A stretch of 64,000 nucleotides of DNA from Saccharicrinis sp963675435 (GCA_963675435.1 OY776216.1:2604001-2668000); one strand, 5' to 3'; numbered from the stretch's first letter, positions 29,930-39,805 are shown. Notes: a model not told the origin generated them from the sequence alone. Numbers and translations: made by a program.

Positions 29930-31411
29930 TTAGTTCTTAATGGGTTTCCAATTTTGAGGAAGAAGTTCTTTAAGTTGAGATGTTTTACAATCTTGTATTC
30001 TTTCAAGTACAAAGGTTAACCATTCTAAAGGATTTACATCATTAATTTTACATGTAGCAAAAAAAGAATACATCATGGCAGCTTTTTGTGCTGCACTATG
30101 TGAACCTGCAAACAAATAGTTTTTCCGACCTAAAGCTAATGGACGTATAGCATTTTCAATCTTATTATTATCGATTTCATATTTACCATTATCAATGTAG
30201 GCTTTTAATCTAGGCCAGAGATTGTATGTATAGGTAATTGCTTTTCCAATTGGACTCTGGGGTACCACTTTATTAATGTTGCTTTTTAGCCATTGTTCTA
30301 TTTCAATTAGGATAGGTCTTGCATATATGTTTCTGTACCTTTGTAAGGTGTTATGATTTATCAAACGCTCTTTTGCTGTTCTTTCTATTTTATAAAGCTT
30401 CTGCATCTTTTTAAGCATATACTCTGCCATATCTTTGTCGTAGTTCAAAGCTTTATCAAAATAACGCCGGGCATGTGCCATGCAAGCTAAAAGCACAATA
30501 TGTCCTTTGGTTTCCATGCTTTGATACGCAATATAACCATCAGTTTGCAATGATCCGTTAAAATTTTTCAGCGTCTCTTCTGGTGCATCTTTATTTCTAC
30601 CCGGATGATATTTAAAAAGAACTAATCCTTGCTCGGGTGATCGATAAACCCATTGGTATCCGGAAAATAAAGCGCCTTTCTTTTGTGAATCCTGAACTCC
30701 AATTGGAGATTCATCAGCTTGTAAATAATCACAATTTAAAACTTCTTTTTCCATTAAGTGATACAAAGAATCCAATAGATCAGTTGCTTTGTTAAACCAT
30801 CCATTCATTGTGGAATTGGTTAAATACAGCTTACTACGTTTGAAGATCTGTATTTGACGATAAAAAGGAAGATGATCAACATATTTTGCAACCAATATAT
30901 AAGCTAATAAACTTGCTCCAGCATTTCCTTTGGGTATTGGCAAGGATGGTAATTCAGCAATAACAACGCCTTGATTGTTTGGTTTTGCATATTTTGGACG
31001 AATAATTTTCCTAACAAATATTTGAGCAGGATTATATTCTAATATTTCAGTTATCTCTTCACCAATTTTTCTTGAACCTGGCTCAATCAACTCTGGTTCA
31101 ATTATTTCTTCTACTCGTGGAAAATGATCTGATATTTTTATGCGAATGGGAGTCTTCTTTTCTTTCTCTGGCTTTTTTCTGGTGTAATTAATTTGTTCAA
31201 CTTCTGTTTCTGCTTCCTCTGTTTTTTCACCAAATAAATCTAATTGAGAAGCTTCTTGTGATGTGGGTACAAAACGTTCACTTTTACTGCCAAAAATTAG
31301 TCTTTGAAGCTCTTTTAACTGATGCTTTAAGTAATTATGTTCAGCCAATAGCTTTTCATATTCTGCCTTAGAAACGACTTCTTCATGTATGTCTTTTGTT
31401 TTGATTTCCAC
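29930..31411 (-). CDS. tnpC: IS66 transposase TnpC, copy 2
   Basis: A 493-residue transposase, intact, with the same DDE residues as copy 1 (DYLQADESP, QTDGYIAYQS, NKIENAIRPLALGRKN). It differs from copy 1 at scattered positions (HEEVVSKAEYEKLLAEHNY; LINHNTLQRYRNIYARPI). The two copies diverged slightly but remain likely functional. Confidence 0.95.
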   Translation of the reverse strand: MEIKTKDIHEEVVSKAEYEKLLAEHNYLKHQLKELQRLIFGSKSERFVPTSQEASQLDLFGEKTEEAETEVEQINYTRKKPEKEKKTPIRIKISDHFPRVEEIIEPELIEPGSRKIGEEITEILEYNPAQIFVRKIIRPKYAKPNNQGVVIAELPSLPIPKGNAGASLLAYILVAKYVDHLPFYRQIQIFKRSKLYLTNSTMNGWFNKATDLLDSLYHLMEKEVLNCDYLQADESPIGVQDSQKKGALFSGYQWVYRSPEQGLVLFKYHPGRNKDAPEETLKNFNGSLQTDGYIAYQSMETKGHIVLLACMAHARRYFDKALNYDKDMAEYMLKKMQKLYKIERTAKERLINHNTLQRYRNIYARPILIEIEQWLKSNINKVVPQSPIGKAITYTYNLWPRLKAYIDNGKYEIDNNKIENAIRPLALGRKNYLFAGSHSAAQKAAMMYSFFATCKINDVNPLEWLTFVLERIQDCKTSQLKELLPQNWKPIKN

Positions 31412-31449
31412 GCTTAAAAATAATCAAAACCCTTGTGATATCAATGGAT

Positions 31450-31812
31450 TTAATGCATTTTATCTTCTAGTGAAAACCTTTTTTTTCGTCTAAGGTTTGT
31501 GATACAAATACCATCTATCAACATAACCATTTGAGCATAACTTAAAACATAACTCCCTTCATTTATATCATATCTGGGATATTCAAAAGTGCCTTTTTCA
31601 AGCCTTTTATAATACAAAACAAATCCACTTCCTTTCCAATGTAAAAGTTTTATTTTGTTTCTATTTTTATTGATAAAAACATAGACATCGCCATTCAATG
31701 GTGATTCCCCAAGATTATTTTTAACAAGGCCACATAGCCCATCGAAACTTTTTCGCATATCCGTAGCTTGTCCGTATAATTGAAATTTTAGATCGGATGA
31801 CAATGTAAACAT
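31450..31812 (-). CDS. tnpB: IS66 accessory protein TnpB, copy 2
   Basis: A 120-residue intact Orf2 protein. It differs from copy 1 by only a few residues (SSDLKF, KNNLGES, GDVYVF). It begins one base after the tnpA stop and lies in the same tnpA-tnpB-tnpC unit. Confidence 0.95.
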   Translation of the reverse strand: MFTLSSDLKFQLYGQATDMRKSFDGLCGLVKNNLGESPLNGDVYVFINKNRNKIKLLHWKGSGFVLYYKRLEKGTFEYPRYDINEGSYVLSYAQMVMLIDGICITNLRRKKRFSLEDKMH

Positions 31813-31813
31813 A

Positions 31814-32137
31814 TCAATACAATTTTATGAGTTCTTTAATTGTTTCTATTGAAAATCCTTGGCTATAACGAAATATTACTCCATTGGGAAATTCAATCTC
31901 TTGATAGGTTTGTTCTGCTGTATTTTCAACTTTGACAGGGATAAATCCGGTACGGCATGGATCTGATTGTTTTGAGGCCTGCTCTTTATTAAACTTTGTT
32001 ATCCAATATTTAAGTGAACCCACAGAAATTCCTTCTTTCTTACAAAAATCAGGTTGTCTTATTTGACTCTTACTTTTATGCCACAGATCTACGATTCTTC
32101 GTGTTTCTGCATGACCTTCTATTACTCTTGTTTTCAT
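31814..32137 (-). CDS. tnpA: IS66 accessory protein TnpA, copy 2
   Basis: A 107-residue intact Orf1 protein. Its helix-turn-helix (RRIVDLWHKSKSQIRQPDFC, KKEGISVGSLKYWITKFN) has diverged from copy 1 in several places, more than TnpB has. It sits next to the right inverted repeat. Confidence 0.93.
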   Translation of the reverse strand: MKTRVIEGHAETRRIVDLWHKSKSQIRQPDFCKKEGISVGSLKYWITKFNKEQASKQSDPCRTGFIPVKVENTAEQTYQEIEFPNGVIFRYSQGFSIETIKELIKLY

Positions 32138-32195
32138 GTTGGAAAGCTCCCAAAATCCCTGGTAATATCCAATGTGTAAATAACAGTATGCTTAC

Positions 32196-32503
32196 ATTAA
32201 TTTTACATGTAGCAAAAAAAGAATACATCATGGCAGCTTTTTGTGCTGCACTATGTGAACCTGCAAACAAATAGTTTTTCCGACCTAAAGCTAATGGACG
32301 TATAGCATTTTCAATCTTATTATTATCGATTTCATATTTACCATTATCAATGTAGGCTTTTAATCTAGGCCAGAGATTGTATGTATAGGTAATTGCTTTT
32401 CCAATTGGACTCTGGGGTACCACTTTATTAATGTTGCTTTTTAGCCATTGTTCTATTTCAATTAGGATAGGTCTTGCATATATGTTTCTGTACCTTTGTA
32501 AGG
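32196..32503 (-). pseudogene. 308-bp tnpC fragment fused to the IS66 right end
   Basis: These bases repeat positions 30041-30348 of copy 2 with no difference I could find, and differ from copy 1 at several bases. The fragment covers about 102 codons (QRYRNIYARPILIEIEQWLK to FFATCKIN), including the Glu motif. It begins exactly at the base after the inverted repeat. It is a duplicate or a recombination scar, not an independent gene. Confidence 0.9.
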
Positions 32504-33345
32504 AGCATTTATGGGTAAGTGAAATTTTTAGCAAAACTCTTTTGGTTTTCTATGGTATAATCAGGATATGACGTTGTATTAACTATGATTTTTTCATGAT
32601 TATTTTATGCTCTTTCTTCGCTTCCGTAGTAGCAAAGTCTATGCAAAGAACAATCAAAGAAAGTGCATAGACAACACAACCTCAACACAAACTCAATACA
32701 AAGAAATAACATTAACTATGCATAGGCTTTGCATAGAAATAGCATAGATAAGTAAAGTCATAGCAAAGAATAGTCAAAAAACACTGAAAAATACCAATAC
32801 CTGTAATATTTTTGACCAAAAACGTCATTTTGCGGAATATTTTTGTCGTTTTTAAAATTTCCTGGAATATTAGCTCTTTTTAAAACTTTTACGCACAAAA
32901 CTTATTTCATTCTAAAATATTAATTGCTCATTAATAGAGTCTTACGAGCAAAAAAATAGTTGCAGTAAAATTACAGTAATTTTATTCAATACAATATCAT
33001 GCTGCATTAGAACAAAAGATCAACAAGGAACAAGGAGGTAAGGTTAAAGGTTAATATTTACGAGTAATGAGAGCCAGGTATAATAATTAAAGATTTGAAA
33101 TACGAGCAACAAGCTCTCATCAGCAGAAGATTCAAAAACTAGAACACGGCCAAAGGCTTGGTTTAAAAAGACATAATGAGACGCTATGCCAAACGTATAA
33201 AAGAGGAAAGAGCATGGTATCAATAAGTATATTGATGAAAGATACAAAATGCAATCTTGCTGCAGAAATGAGGAGCTAAGTATATAAATTTTAATAGCTA
33301 AGAGTTTGTTATTCAATCTAAAATGGTTCTTTTGATGGCATAAAA
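32504..33345. other. Gene-free region with CATAG/CAAAG-rich patch
   Basis: No credible gene in about 840 bases. 32625-32790 is rich in short words CATAG, GCATAG and GCAAAG (for example TATGCATAGGCTTTGCATAG). 32820-33000 is AT-rich. A minus-strand frame at 33044-33316 has no recognisable similarity and is probably chance. Confidence 0.5.
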
Positions 33346-33375
33346 AAATAGGCTACCAAAGTTGACAGCCTATTT
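33346..33375 (-). terminator. Terminator after GH43 pair
   Basis: AAATAGGCTACC, a short loop, then GACAGCCTATTT; it lies 36 bases beyond the last GH43 stop. Confidence 0.75.
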
Positions 33376-33410
33376 ATATTATGTAACCTATTGTAATATT
33401 TTATGGTGTT

Positions 33411-35165
33411 TTAAGGTTGAATATCATTTGCTTTTGTAGCATGTAAACCAATAATGCATCCTGTAAAACCACCTGCAACATCTGTTGATAGAATATCGCC
33501 AGAAACAGTACCACCTAAATTTTCAAAATTAGTACCATTAAGAGCATATGAAAATTCATACTTATCACCTTTTGCAGTCACCTTTAAACGAACCGGATCT
33601 TTTAAATCAATTTTTTCACTAGCTAATACTGTTGATATTTTATTGTCTTTTCTGCCTGGCCACTCATTGCGTTCAAGTACAATGTAGTAATCACCCTCTT
33701 TTACTGTAATCCCAAAAACATAGTTTGAGCCTTCGTTTTGTAAAGCCACAATTCCGGCTAGGTCTTTCTCAGTTTCTGGTTTGTAAGCCATATCCACAGC
33801 ATATGAAAAACTTTGGTGCATTTGACGGTAGAATAGGGTCGAGGTAGGTTTTACTTCTTTTATATTTACATCAAACGGAGTGATTTTAATTCCATCTTTA
33901 GTTTTTTCCATAAAATCCTCTCTAGGTCCTCTTAACCCAATCCAACGATAATCCAATTTATCTGCACTAAAGTCTTCATTATATGTAAAGTTACCATTCG
34001 GGATAAAGCCATCCTGACCTGTTTTATTTTCAACTCCTTCTGGTAATTTTAATGTGGGTTCCATTGGTACAAGTCCATTTTCAAAAACAGGGAAAGTACC
34101 TGACCAATCTACAGGAAGCATAAAAGTTTCACGGCCGGTATTTACGCGGTGTGCTTCATTAGGGCGAACGGCTAAAAATACGCCATAATATTTATTGTTA
34201 GGACCTAATACAATATCGGCATGACCAGCCCAATCAATTTTATTATCCCGATCTTTTGGGAAATAACGTTGTGTTAAAATAGGGTTATTGGGAGCCGGAG
34301 TATAAGGACTTTTAGGATTATCAGCAATAAAAATCACCTCACTATGCCAGCCTCCTGTTCCACCTTCTGCACACATTAAGTAATATTTGCCATCCTTTTT
34401 ATATACATGAGGGGCTTCAATCCAAATTGGTTTTTTGGTAATATCTACTCCACCATCAGCAATAATTACATCAGTTCCAGGTATAACTTGATCTTTCTCT
34501 AAATCGTATTCCCAAATTTTAATAACACGATGTCCGTTGTAAAGCTCTTTGCCTTTTGGAGGTGCATCGTTATGCATTACATAAGCTTTGCCATCATCAT
34601 CAAAAAACATGGATGGATCGATACCACCAAAATTTAATTTAATAGGTTCACTCCACCCTTTTAGCGGATCTTTTGTTTTTACAACCATGTTTCCTAATTG
34701 TCCGGCTACTTGGGTTGTAATCATGTAAAAAGTATCATTACCTGGATTGTATCTGATGGTTGGTGCATACACACCTCTGCTGATTCCAAGTTCTGCGATA
34801 CGTAATTGAGATTTAGTTTCTAATACATGACCTATTTGTTTCCAGTTTACTAAATCTTTGGAATGAAAAATGGGTACTCCCGGAAACATTACAAATGAAG
34901 AAACTACCATATAGTAATCGTCTCCTTTTCTACATATTGATGGATCAGGATAGCAACCTTGTAAGATTGGGTTGTAAAACTCATTTTCGTCTAGTGGGTT
35001 TTCATTGTACATCTTGTCGTTCCCCTGATAAACAAAGTTTGAAAAAACAGGTTCGCTTTTCATTCGTTTACCTTTTGCTTTTGTTTGGGTAGTATACCCG
35101 GCTAATAACATTACTGCTAGAGCAGCCTTTGGCAAAATGTTTTTAATTTGTTTCATTTTTGACAT
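33411..35165 (-). CDS. Glycoside hydrolase family 43 (xylosidase/arabinofuranosidase type)
   Basis: Read from ATG 35165 the protein is 584 residues with a signal peptide (NILPKAALAVMLLAGYTT). An ATG at 35213 would overlap the upstream gene and is less likely. The five-bladed GH43 domain spans about residues 50-390: catalytic base Asp in GCYPDPSICR, pKa-tuning Asp in IDPSMFFDDDGKAY, and acid Glu in IWIEAPHVYKKDGKYYLMC. A C-terminal beta-sandwich (from FTYNEDFSADKLDYRWIGLR) is typical of GH43 xylosidases. It probably trims xylose or arabinose side units from xylan in the periplasm or outside. It lies 13 bases behind the other GH43 gene, in one operon. Confidence 0.9.
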   Translation of the reverse strand: MSKMKQIKNILPKAALAVMLLAGYTTQTKAKGKRMKSEPVFSNFVYQGNDKMYNENPLDENEFYNPILQGCYPDPSICRKGDDYYMVVSSFVMFPGVPIFHSKDLVNWKQIGHVLETKSQLRIAELGISRGVYAPTIRYNPGNDTFYMITTQVAGQLGNMVVKTKDPLKGWSEPIKLNFGGIDPSMFFDDDGKAYVMHNDAPPKGKELYNGHRVIKIWEYDLEKDQVIPGTDVIIADGGVDITKKPIWIEAPHVYKKDGKYYLMCAEGGTGGWHSEVIFIADNPKSPYTPAPNNPILTQRYFPKDRDNKIDWAGHADIVLGPNNKYYGVFLAVRPNEAHRVNTGRETFMLPVDWSGTFPVFENGLVPMEPTLKLPEGVENKTGQDGFIPNGNFTYNEDFSADKLDYRWIGLRGPREDFMEKTKDGIKITPFDVNIKEVKPTSTLFYRQMHQSFSYAVDMAYKPETEKDLAGIVALQNEGSNYVFGITVKEGDYYIVLERNEWPGRKDNKISTVLASEKIDLKDPVRLKVTAKGDKYEFSYALNGTNFENLGGTVSGDILSTDVAGGFTGCIIGLHATKANDIQP

Positions 35166-35178
35166 ATAATAATGATAT

Positions 35179-36519
35179 TTATTTAAATTTAATCCAATCG
35201 ATTTCAACGTCACTATTACTCTTTAGTAAAATAACTAAGTCTACATTTTTGTAAGGTTTTAATGATAATGGTGCTTCATAAATAATCCATTCCTTATTGG
35301 CAGGAATATTTACCGAAGTCAGTGTTTTTCCCTGAGGATTGTTTAATCTGATTTCAATTTTTCCACCATTAGCACTTTTAGCATTTACCCTTACCTTACT
35401 TAGGTTTTTTGTATCAAATTCAATACGATTGTATTTAACCCAGGCATCTTTTGATAACAGTTGAATTTTCCAACCTTTAAATGTATCGTTAGTATCAATA
35501 AAGTCAATGTTTACCCCTGATTTACTAATGTCACTGTACCGGTCTATTTGTATTTTTTCAGAAGCTTTACTTACTCCCACTCCTCGTAATGATGGTTTTA
35601 CTTTTATTATGGTTCCATCTTCATTAAAGAATAAGCTATCAATACGTGCTGATCTGTTCTTATCAAAATCCGGTGAGTAGTCGTTATGATGATAAAATAA
35701 ATACCATTGCTTGTTGTATTCTATTATTGAATGATGGTTTGTCCAGCAACCAGAGGGAGATTCATCCATTATTACTCCTTTAAATTCAAATGGTCCCATT
35801 GGGCTTTTACCAATAGCATATTCCAATCTTTCGATATTATTTTCAACATGAGGGTAGGTTAAATAATACAGACCGTTTCTTTCAAAAATGTATGGACCTT
35901 CTTTTAAACCTTTATTGGGAAGATTTGCAATTATTGTTGGATCAGAATCCAATTCTACCATGTTGTCTTTTAGTTTTGCCACAAATATATCCCTCGCCGA
36001 CCAGTATAAGTAGGCCTGATTATCTTTATCTATAAATACATTCGGGTCAATTCCATGTACTCCATTTATAGGGGTATCCATTATTGAATAAGGACCTTCA
36101 GGAGTATCTGCAATGGCTACTCCTATACCAAAACTTCTTTGAGTAGTATTGTTTTTATTTGTGGTGGGAAAATAGAAATAGTATTTGCCATCTCGATAAA
36201 TACAATCTGGGGCCCACATAGAATATGATTCAGGATTGGTCCATGGTACATTATTTTGGTGTACAATAACACCATGGTCTTTCCATTCCGTTAAGTTTTC
36301 AGATGAAAATACATGATAATCTGCCATACAAAACCAGTTTTCACGTCCTTTTCCCATATTGGCCACATCATGAGATGGAAATAAATACACTTTACCATTA
36401 AAAACTCTGGCTGATGGATCTGCAGTGTACTGGTCTTTTATGATTGGATTTTGACTAAAGGAAATGCTCGAATTAATCATTAATATACACCAAAGTATCC
36501 CTATAAAATAATTCTTCAT
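35179..36519 (-). CDS. GH43 enzyme with C-terminal CBM6-like domain
   Basis: A 446-residue protein with a signal peptide (IGILWCILMINSSISFS). The GH43 domain spans about residues 28-310: Asp in TADPSARVFNGKVYLFPSHD, Asp in HGIDPNVFIDKDNQAYLYW, Glu in GLKEGPYIFERNGLYYLTYP. The C-terminal ~125 residues (VGVSKASEKIQIDRYSD to VEIDWIKFK) form a beta-sandwich of CBM6 type, likely binding xylan. The arrangement resembles arabinoxylan arabinofuranohydrolases. It is the first gene of the pair. No SusC/SusD, regulator or other hydrolase lies within the window, so this is not a full polysaccharide-utilisation locus. Confidence 0.88.
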   Translation of the reverse strand: MKNYFIGILWCILMINSSISFSQNPIIKDQYTADPSARVFNGKVYLFPSHDVANMGKGRENWFCMADYHVFSSENLTEWKDHGVIVHQNNVPWTNPESYSMWAPDCIYRDGKYYFYFPTTNKNNTTQRSFGIGVAIADTPEGPYSIMDTPINGVHGIDPNVFIDKDNQAYLYWSARDIFVAKLKDNMVELDSDPTIIANLPNKGLKEGPYIFERNGLYYLTYPHVENNIERLEYAIGKSPMGPFEFKGVIMDESPSGCWTNHHSIIEYNKQWYLFYHHNDYSPDFDKNRSARIDSLFFNEDGTIIKVKPSLRGVGVSKASEKIQIDRYSDISKSGVNIDFIDTNDTFKGWKIQLLSKDAWVKYNRIEFDTKNLSKVRVNAKSANGGKIEIRLNNPQGKTLTSVNIPANKEWIIYEAPLSLKPYKNVDLVILLKSNSDVEIDWIKFK

Positions 36520-36970
36520 TTATCTAAAATTTACGTTCGCACATCATAATTATCGGCTTCTTTTATCCACACTGTTTTTATGTTGTTAGAGTGTGTTTTT
36601 ATCAAATGTTGTTTATGCTAAAATAGCAGATACGCTATATTTTGAATGTTAATTTTGAATATATATTTTCAATAATTAGATACTGATTTAATAGTTTGGG
36701 TGTTCATATTCAGTGTGTTATTTTGGTCATTATTATGATGGTCTTTTATACTTATTCAGTTTAATGCATTTAAGTGGCAAGTATCAAGCCATCCATCCAA
36801 ATACCTGATTCATCTAAGAAAAAGGATTAAACTGATGAGTTCCATATTACAATTAATATCAAAACGATACATATGAATAGAGGAATAATGTATTAAAGAT
36901 GAATTATTATAGTATTGTTATCGTGACTTTAGTTAGTGGTGGATAATTAAAAAAGTACTATTATTGCCAT
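36520..36970. promoter_or_regulatory. Divergent intergenic region (GH43 pair / DUF819)
   Basis: 450 AT-rich bases between divergent genes, so it must hold promoters for both. I could not place a -33/-7 pair with confidence, and no palindrome stands out. Confidence 0.4.
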
Positions 36971-38227
36971 ATGGAACCAGTATTTAAGAATGATGCAATT
37001 GTATTTGGGATATTATGTATTATCCTGGCTGTTATTTTTATAACATCAAACAGCAAGAATAGATTTTTTAAGAAGTTTTATACTTATGTACCAGCATTAC
37101 TGCTATGTTACTTTATTCCGGGATTATTTAACTGGCCTTTGGGGCTTATATCAGGAGAAGAATCCCAATTATATTTTGTAGCCTCAAGATATTTGTTACC
37201 TGCTAGTTTAGTGTTGTTTTGTATAAGTATTGATTTTAAAGGGATTATAAATCTTGGATGGAAGGCCTTGATTATGTTTTTAACAGCAACCGTTGGAATT
37301 GTGATAGGTGCTCCTATTGCACTTTGGATTGGAAGTTTGTTTTTTCCTGAAATTAAAATGGCTGCTGAAGGTGAGGAAATATGGCGTGGTTTATCAACTG
37401 TGGCAGGTAGTTGGATTGGAGGAGGTGCTAACCAAACTGCCATGAAAGAAATTTATCATTGTAGCGATAATTTATTCTCAACATTCATCATAATTGATGT
37501 AGTTGTGGCTAATATATGGATGGGTTTTCTATTGTATGGTGCTGGTATTAGTGACAAAATTGACAAAATGTTAAAGGCGGATAACTCAGCTATTGAAGAA
37601 TTAAAAAAGAAAGTTGAGAATTATCGTTCTAAGATTGCTAAGATTCCAACAACAACAGATGTATTTGTTATTTTAGGTATAGGTTTTGGTGCAACAGCAG
37701 TGGCTCATTTTGGAGCAGACTTGATCTCTGGCCATATGCAGAAATTTACTGATGTTTTAACTGAGTATAACCTTAATTCATTAACATCAGGATTCTTTTG
37801 GTTAATTGTTATTGCAACTACTGTAGGTTTAGCATTGTCGTTTACTAGTTTACGAAAGTATGAAGGAGCAGGAGCGTCAAGACTGGGAAGTGTATTTATT
37901 TATATTTTGGTTGCAACCATTGGTATGAAAATGAATATTCTTGAAGCATTTCAAAATCTACATTACTTTGTAATTGGTTTAATTTGGATGGCTGTTCATG
38001 TATCTGTTTTATTATTGATGGCAAAACTGATTAAAGCTCCATTCTTTTTTGTGGCAGTTGGTAGTCAGGCAAATGTAGGAGGAGCAGCATCTGCCCCCGT
38101 TGTTGCCTCAGCCTTTAGTACAGCACTGGCACCTGTAGGCGTTTTGTTGGCCGTATTGGGTTATGCTTTAGGTACCTATGGAGCCATTATAGCTACTCAA
38201 TTAATGCAGTGGATACATGTTGGATAA
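36971..38227 (+). CDS. DUF819 family membrane transporter-like protein
   Basis: A 418-residue protein with about ten to twelve membrane helices and one cytoplasmic charged loop (about residues 195-220). The opening FKNDAIVFGILCIILAVIFI, the segment YVPALLLCYFIPGLFNWPLG and the middle motif STVAGSWIGGGANQTAMKEI are typical of DUF819 (YjcL-like) proteins. A GSQANVGGAASAPVVASAF segment near residue 370 fits a re-entrant Gly/Ala-rich loop, as in anion/carboxylate transporters. The substrate is unknown. A terminator follows at 38275, so it is transcribed alone. Confidence 0.88.
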   Translation: MEPVFKNDAIVFGILCIILAVIFITSNSKNRFFKKFYTYVPALLLCYFIPGLFNWPLGLISGEESQLYFVASRYLLPASLVLFCISIDFKGIINLGWKALIMFLTATVGIVIGAPIALWIGSLFFPEIKMAAEGEEIWRGLSTVAGSWIGGGANQTAMKEIYHCSDNLFSTFIIIDVVVANIWMGFLLYGAGISDKIDKMLKADNSAIEELKKKVENYRSKIAKIPTTTDVFVILGIGFGATAVAHFGADLISGHMQKFTDVLTEYNLNSLTSGFFWLIVIATTVGLALSFTSLRKYEGAGASRLGSVFIYILVATIGMKMNILEAFQNLHYFVIGLIWMAVHVSVLLLMAKLIKAPFFFVAVGSQANVGGAASAPVVASAFSTALAPVGVLLAVLGYALGTYGAIIATQLMQWIHVG

Positions 38228-38274
38228 AATATCTAGATAATATCATTGAATTTAGATTCATAAAACTAATAATG

Positions 38275-38308
38275 AAAAGCTTGCTGATTTAATTAGCAAG
38301 CTTTTTTT
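38275..38308 (+). terminator. Terminator after DUF819 gene
   Basis: AAAAGCTTGCT, loop GATTTAATT, then AGCAAGCTTTTTTT. Confidence 0.9.
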
Positions 38309-38496
38309 ATAATCTGAAAAAAAAGTGTTTTAATTTACAGTAGTACAGAGATATCGTGTAATGATTTTTTAATAAACCATCTCTTTCAATAGCATTATAT
38401 TAATGGGTTAATAAAATTTAAAAATCATCTGTGTTATGAACCAAAAGAACATTGATTAGGTTTTGTTCATAAATAATCAACCAAAAAGAATTTGAC

Positions 38497-38898
38497 ATGA
38501 CTAAGAATATTAATGTAGGGTTATTAGTTTTAAGAGTTTCAGTAGGATTGCTAATGTTATTACATGGATTAGCAAAATTAGTTGGAGGTATCGGGTTTAT
38601 TCAGGGAATGCTTGAATCAAAAGGACTACCCGGTTTTATTGCCTATGGTGTTTTGGTTGGAGAAGTATTGGCACCATTGGCCTTAATTGTTGGATATAGA
38701 ACAAGAATTGCAGCTGCAATTTTTGCGTTTAATGCTTTAGTAGCTATGTTATTAGCACATTCAGGACAAATATTCTCATTGGGAGAGCATGGTGGATGGG
38801 CCGTAGAATTATTAGGATTATACCTATTTGGAGCAGTAACTTTAATTTTCACAGGTGGTGGAAATATAGCATTGTCATCAAAGAATAAGTGGGATTAG
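38497..38898 (+). CDS. DoxX family membrane protein
   Basis: A 133-residue protein with four membrane helices. The opening GLLVLRVSVGLLMLLHGLAK then LVGGIGFIQGMLESKGLPGF is the DoxX signature; the rest (EVLAPLALIVGYRTRIAAA) fits the family. DoxX-like proteins are small inner-membrane proteins linked in some bacteria with quinone- or thiol-related oxidoreductases; the role here is not shown. The length is normal. It is transcribed alone, with a terminator 24 bases downstream. Confidence 0.9.
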   Translation: MTKNINVGLLVLRVSVGLLMLLHGLAKLVGGIGFIQGMLESKGLPGFIAYGVLVGEVLAPLALIVGYRTRIAAAIFAFNALVAMLLAHSGQIFSLGEHGGWAVELLGLYLFGAVTLIFTGGGNIALSSKNKWD

Positions 38899-38921
38899 TA
38901 TCCGCCTATCATATGTAGTCT

Positions 38922-38954
38922 ACCGGATGTTCGTTAAGGATATCCGGTTTTTTT
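38922..38954 (+). terminator. Terminator after doxX-like gene
   Basis: ACCGGAT, a loop of 13 bases, then ATCCGGTTTTTTT. Confidence 0.85.
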
Positions 38955-38962
38955 GTGCCCTA

Positions 38963-38988
38963 TTGAACAATTTTCACTTATTGTTCAA
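38963..38988. promoter_or_regulatory. Inverted repeat upstream of the TorF-like porin
   Basis: TTGAACAAT, an 8-base spacer, then ATTGTTCAA: perfect 9-base arms, a shape suited to a dimeric regulator. It lies about 105 bases before the porin ATG. Confidence 0.45.
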
Positions 38989-39094
38989 AACATTTAAAAA
39001 TATATAAAACAGTAACACTCTCTTTAATAGGTCGTAGAACACCGTAAATTAATTATTAAAATCTTGCAATTAGTTTTGAACTTAAAACATAGAA

Positions 39095-39805
39095 ATGAAG
39101 AAAACTTTTACGATTGTTATTGTTGTTATGATGGCATCACTATCACTGATGTCACAAGAAAAAAATAAGACTGATGTTAGTGCGGGGGTTGATTTCTACA
39201 ACCGCTATGTTTGGAGGGGATTATTATTTACTGATGCACCAAGTATTCAGCCATATATAACGGCATCAAAAGGTGGTTTCTCGGCTACGCTTTGGGGGTC
39301 GTATGCAACATCAAAAAACTATGCAGAGGTAGATCTGTTTTTATCTTACACAAAAGGTAATTTTACTATTGGTTTAAGTGATTATTATACTGAAGACGAA
39401 ACAGATTTGACGATGAATGATTATACGGTTTTTGATCAGGGTAAAACTCCTCATTTAATAGAAACATATATCAGTTACCAATTACCAATGGATAAATTTC
39501 CATTAACTATTACAGGTAGTACGTTTGTTCATGGTGCTGATTTGGATACAAACGGAGATCAGAATTTTTCATCCTATTTTGAGTTGATGTATCCTTTTTC
39601 CGCTGCCGCATATGATTTGTCTTTAACGCTTGGCGGCACTGTTGATCAAGGGTATTATGGAGATAGGGCAGGTATCGTAAATTTGTCATTGGGAGCTTCT
39701 CGAAGTATTAAAATAACGGAGTCCTTTTCAATTCCATTAAGTACTTCGTTTATTGTAAATCCACTTGCCAAAGATTTATTCTTTGTGGTTGGTATTTCAC
39801 TTTAA
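39095..39805 (+). CDS. TorF-like outer-membrane porin (Gcw_chp family)
   Basis: A 236-residue protein with a signal peptide (IVIVVMMASLSLMSQ). The first strand, VSAGVDFYNRYVWRGLLFTD followed by APSIQPYITASKGGFSATLW, is the mark of the TorF/Gcw_chp family, whose members form a small beta barrel. Alternating polar/hydrophobic strands and a C-terminal FFVVGISL support an outer-membrane barrel. In some bacteria the family is linked to carboxylate or siderophore uptake; nothing here defines the substrate. The gene is alone; the 279 bases after it contain no other gene. Confidence 0.85.
   Translation: MKKTFTIVIVVMMASLSLMSQEKNKTDVSAGVDFYNRYVWRGLLFTDAPSIQPYITASKGGFSATLWGSYATSKNYAEVDLFLSYTKGNFTIGLSDYYTEDETDLTMNDYTVFDQGKTPHLIETYISYQLPMDKFPLTITGSTFVHGADLDTNGDQNFSSYFELMYPFSAAAYDLSLTLGGTVDQGYYGDRAGIVNLSLGASRSIKITESFSIPLSTSFIVNPLAKDLFFVVGISL

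Larger units (their letters stand above)
29884..32195 (-). mobile_element. IS66 family insertion sequence, copy 2
   Basis: About 2,312 bp, same orientation as copy 1, with the same inverted-repeat ends (GTATCCGTGTTGTAAAGTAC left; reverse-complement right GTAAGCATACTGTTATTTAC). Flanks CAGTATTT and ATTAATTT are not a direct duplication. The right flank is itself a tnpC fragment, showing later rearrangement. Confidence 0.9.

Noticed and set aside
32076..32534. 152-residue frame across the IS66 tnpC fragment
   Set aside because: It joins a tnpC duplicate, the IS66 right end and out-of-frame tnpA sequence; it is not a gene.
33044..33316. Minus-strand 90-residue frame
   Set aside because: No recognisable similarity or upstream signal; it covers low-complexity intergenic DNA.
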